Below, piece by piece: positions 31,951 through 32,239 of a stretch of 32,239 nucleotides of DNA. Made by a program: the position numbers and the translations under genes. The stretch lies in contig CAYVRN010000032.1 in NCBI GenBank assembly GCA_964453855.1, forward strand, positions 1 to 32,239, in the 5' to 3' direction. This DNA comes from JASMHC01 sp964453855 (GTDB lineage Bacteria; Pseudomonadota; Alphaproteobacteria; Rhodobacterales; Rhodobacteraceae). The notes beneath the pieces are model-generated. The model was given only the letters and a program-made list of their open reading frames with translations. It had not been told where the DNA came from and made no database searches. Numbering within the stretch: position 1 is the stretch's first letter; each line of letters starts with the position of its first letter.

Positions 31951-32239
31951 TGGCGTATTGTACCTCGCTAAACAGGCAAAGGGTCCAGTCGCCGATTTGA
32001 TTGAAGCCGATGGCTTTGTAAGCTGCAACCGCGCTAGGACCAGAGGCAAACAAGGTCGCACGGGTGACACCCTGATTTCGCGCTTGTTCGAGATGCAAGG
32101 CAACCGCCCGGCGGGCATAGCCTTTCCCTCGCAATTCAGGCGGGGTGTAGACGCCGCCGATCTGCACGATGTCAGAGAGTCGAGCATTAAAGCCAGTCAT
32201 TGAGATCGGCGTTTCACCTTCCATCAACACCACATGGCT
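31943..32239 (-). CDS. GNAT-family acetyltransferase, 5' partial
   Basis: The last 97 or so residues of a GNAT acetyltransferase lie at the right edge. The acetyl-CoA-binding segment GGVYTPPELRGKGYARRAV has the RxxGxG/A core RGKGYA, followed by SAVAAYKAIGFNQIGDW. The frame is open through the window edge, so the start is outside. The frame runs past an in-frame GTG at 32233, so that should not be taken as the start. The stop overlaps the next gene by 8 bases. Confidence 0.88.
   Translation of the reverse strand, partial: SHVVLMEGETPISMTGFNARLSDIVQIGGVYTPPELRGKGYARRAVALHLEQARNQGVTRATLFASGPSAVAAYKAIGFNQIGDWTLCLFSEVQYANV

Noticed and set aside
1..32239. Mobile elements, prophage, CRISPR arrays, tRNA or rRNA genes
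   Set aside because: No transposase or integrase proteins, regularly spaced repeats, or cloverleaf and rRNA sequences were seen; all long stretches are explained by conserved genes.

Overview
The window looks like a chromosomal housekeeping segment from a marine alphaproteobacterium of the Rhodobacteraceae (Roseobacter group). This is inferred from the gene complement: a phaA-phaB pair, a 44-residue aa3-type cytochrome oxidase subunit IV, a DUF6173 protein, a GCS2-type glutamate-cysteine ligase, a long acyl-CoA dehydrogenase of the DmdC-like class, and a polyprenyl synthase facing ispE. Coding density is very high. Many same-strand neighbours overlap by 1, 4 or 8 bases. No rRNA, tRNA, insertion sequence, prophage or CRISPR array was recognised.

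Layout. 1-1636: the 3' end of phaA (thiolase) and phaB (acetoacetyl-CoA reductase), the first two steps of polyhydroxybutyrate synthesis, each with a clear terminator. 1692-3798: a DMT exporter faces a 55-residue DUF465 gene, followed by a minus-strand DUF2007/TrmN6-like methyltransferase pair. 3852-7361: a polyprenyl diphosphate synthase (ubiquinone side chain) meets ispE (MEP isoprenoid pathway) at a shared CTAG stop; ispE is coupled to a secreted TPR protein. 7620-8141: a membrane protein gene broken by a 100-N assembly gap. 8160-10528: ETF:ubiquinone oxidoreductase diverges from greA. 10559-13400: a two-TM protein of unknown function, azlC-azlD amino-acid exporter genes, a lipoprotein, and the cytochrome oxidase peptide. 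13469-16709: a tightly overlapping acyl-CoA dehydrogenase / metallo-beta-lactamase-fold hydrolase / DUF6173 operon. 16828-19276: Sua5/TsaC, YqgE and a DsbD-alpha-like protein. 19281-24187: an RND efflux pump and its adaptor. 24248-25569: a uracil-DNA glycosylase-family protein overlapping moaB. 25706-28980: pyrB, a small membrane PH-like gene, a dihydroorotase-like gene and plsY, read from a good sigma70-type promoter. 28976-29043: a REP-like inverted repeat doublet. 29128-32239: two GNAT acetyltransferases (one cut by the window edge), glutamate-cysteine ligase and a small two-TM protein.

Themes. Quinone-linked metabolism recurs: polyprenyl tail, ETF-QO, acyl-CoA dehydrogenase and the oxidase subunit. 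An acyl-CoA dehydrogenase hands electrons to ETF, then ETF-QO, then ubiquinone. The pyr block is notable because the dihydroorotase-like protein has lost the metal-binding HxH, its arginine and the catalytic Asp. It is probably a structural or regulatory partner of aspartate carbamoyltransferase rather than an enzyme.

I see no clearly new defence, mobile or biosynthetic system. The best second looks are the REP-like doublet after plsY, the pyrB-PH-pyrC' arrangement, the RND pump with a two-helix C-terminal extension, a palindrome centred on the start codon of the gap-broken membrane gene, and a uracil-DNA glycosylase-family protein without iron-sulfur ligands.
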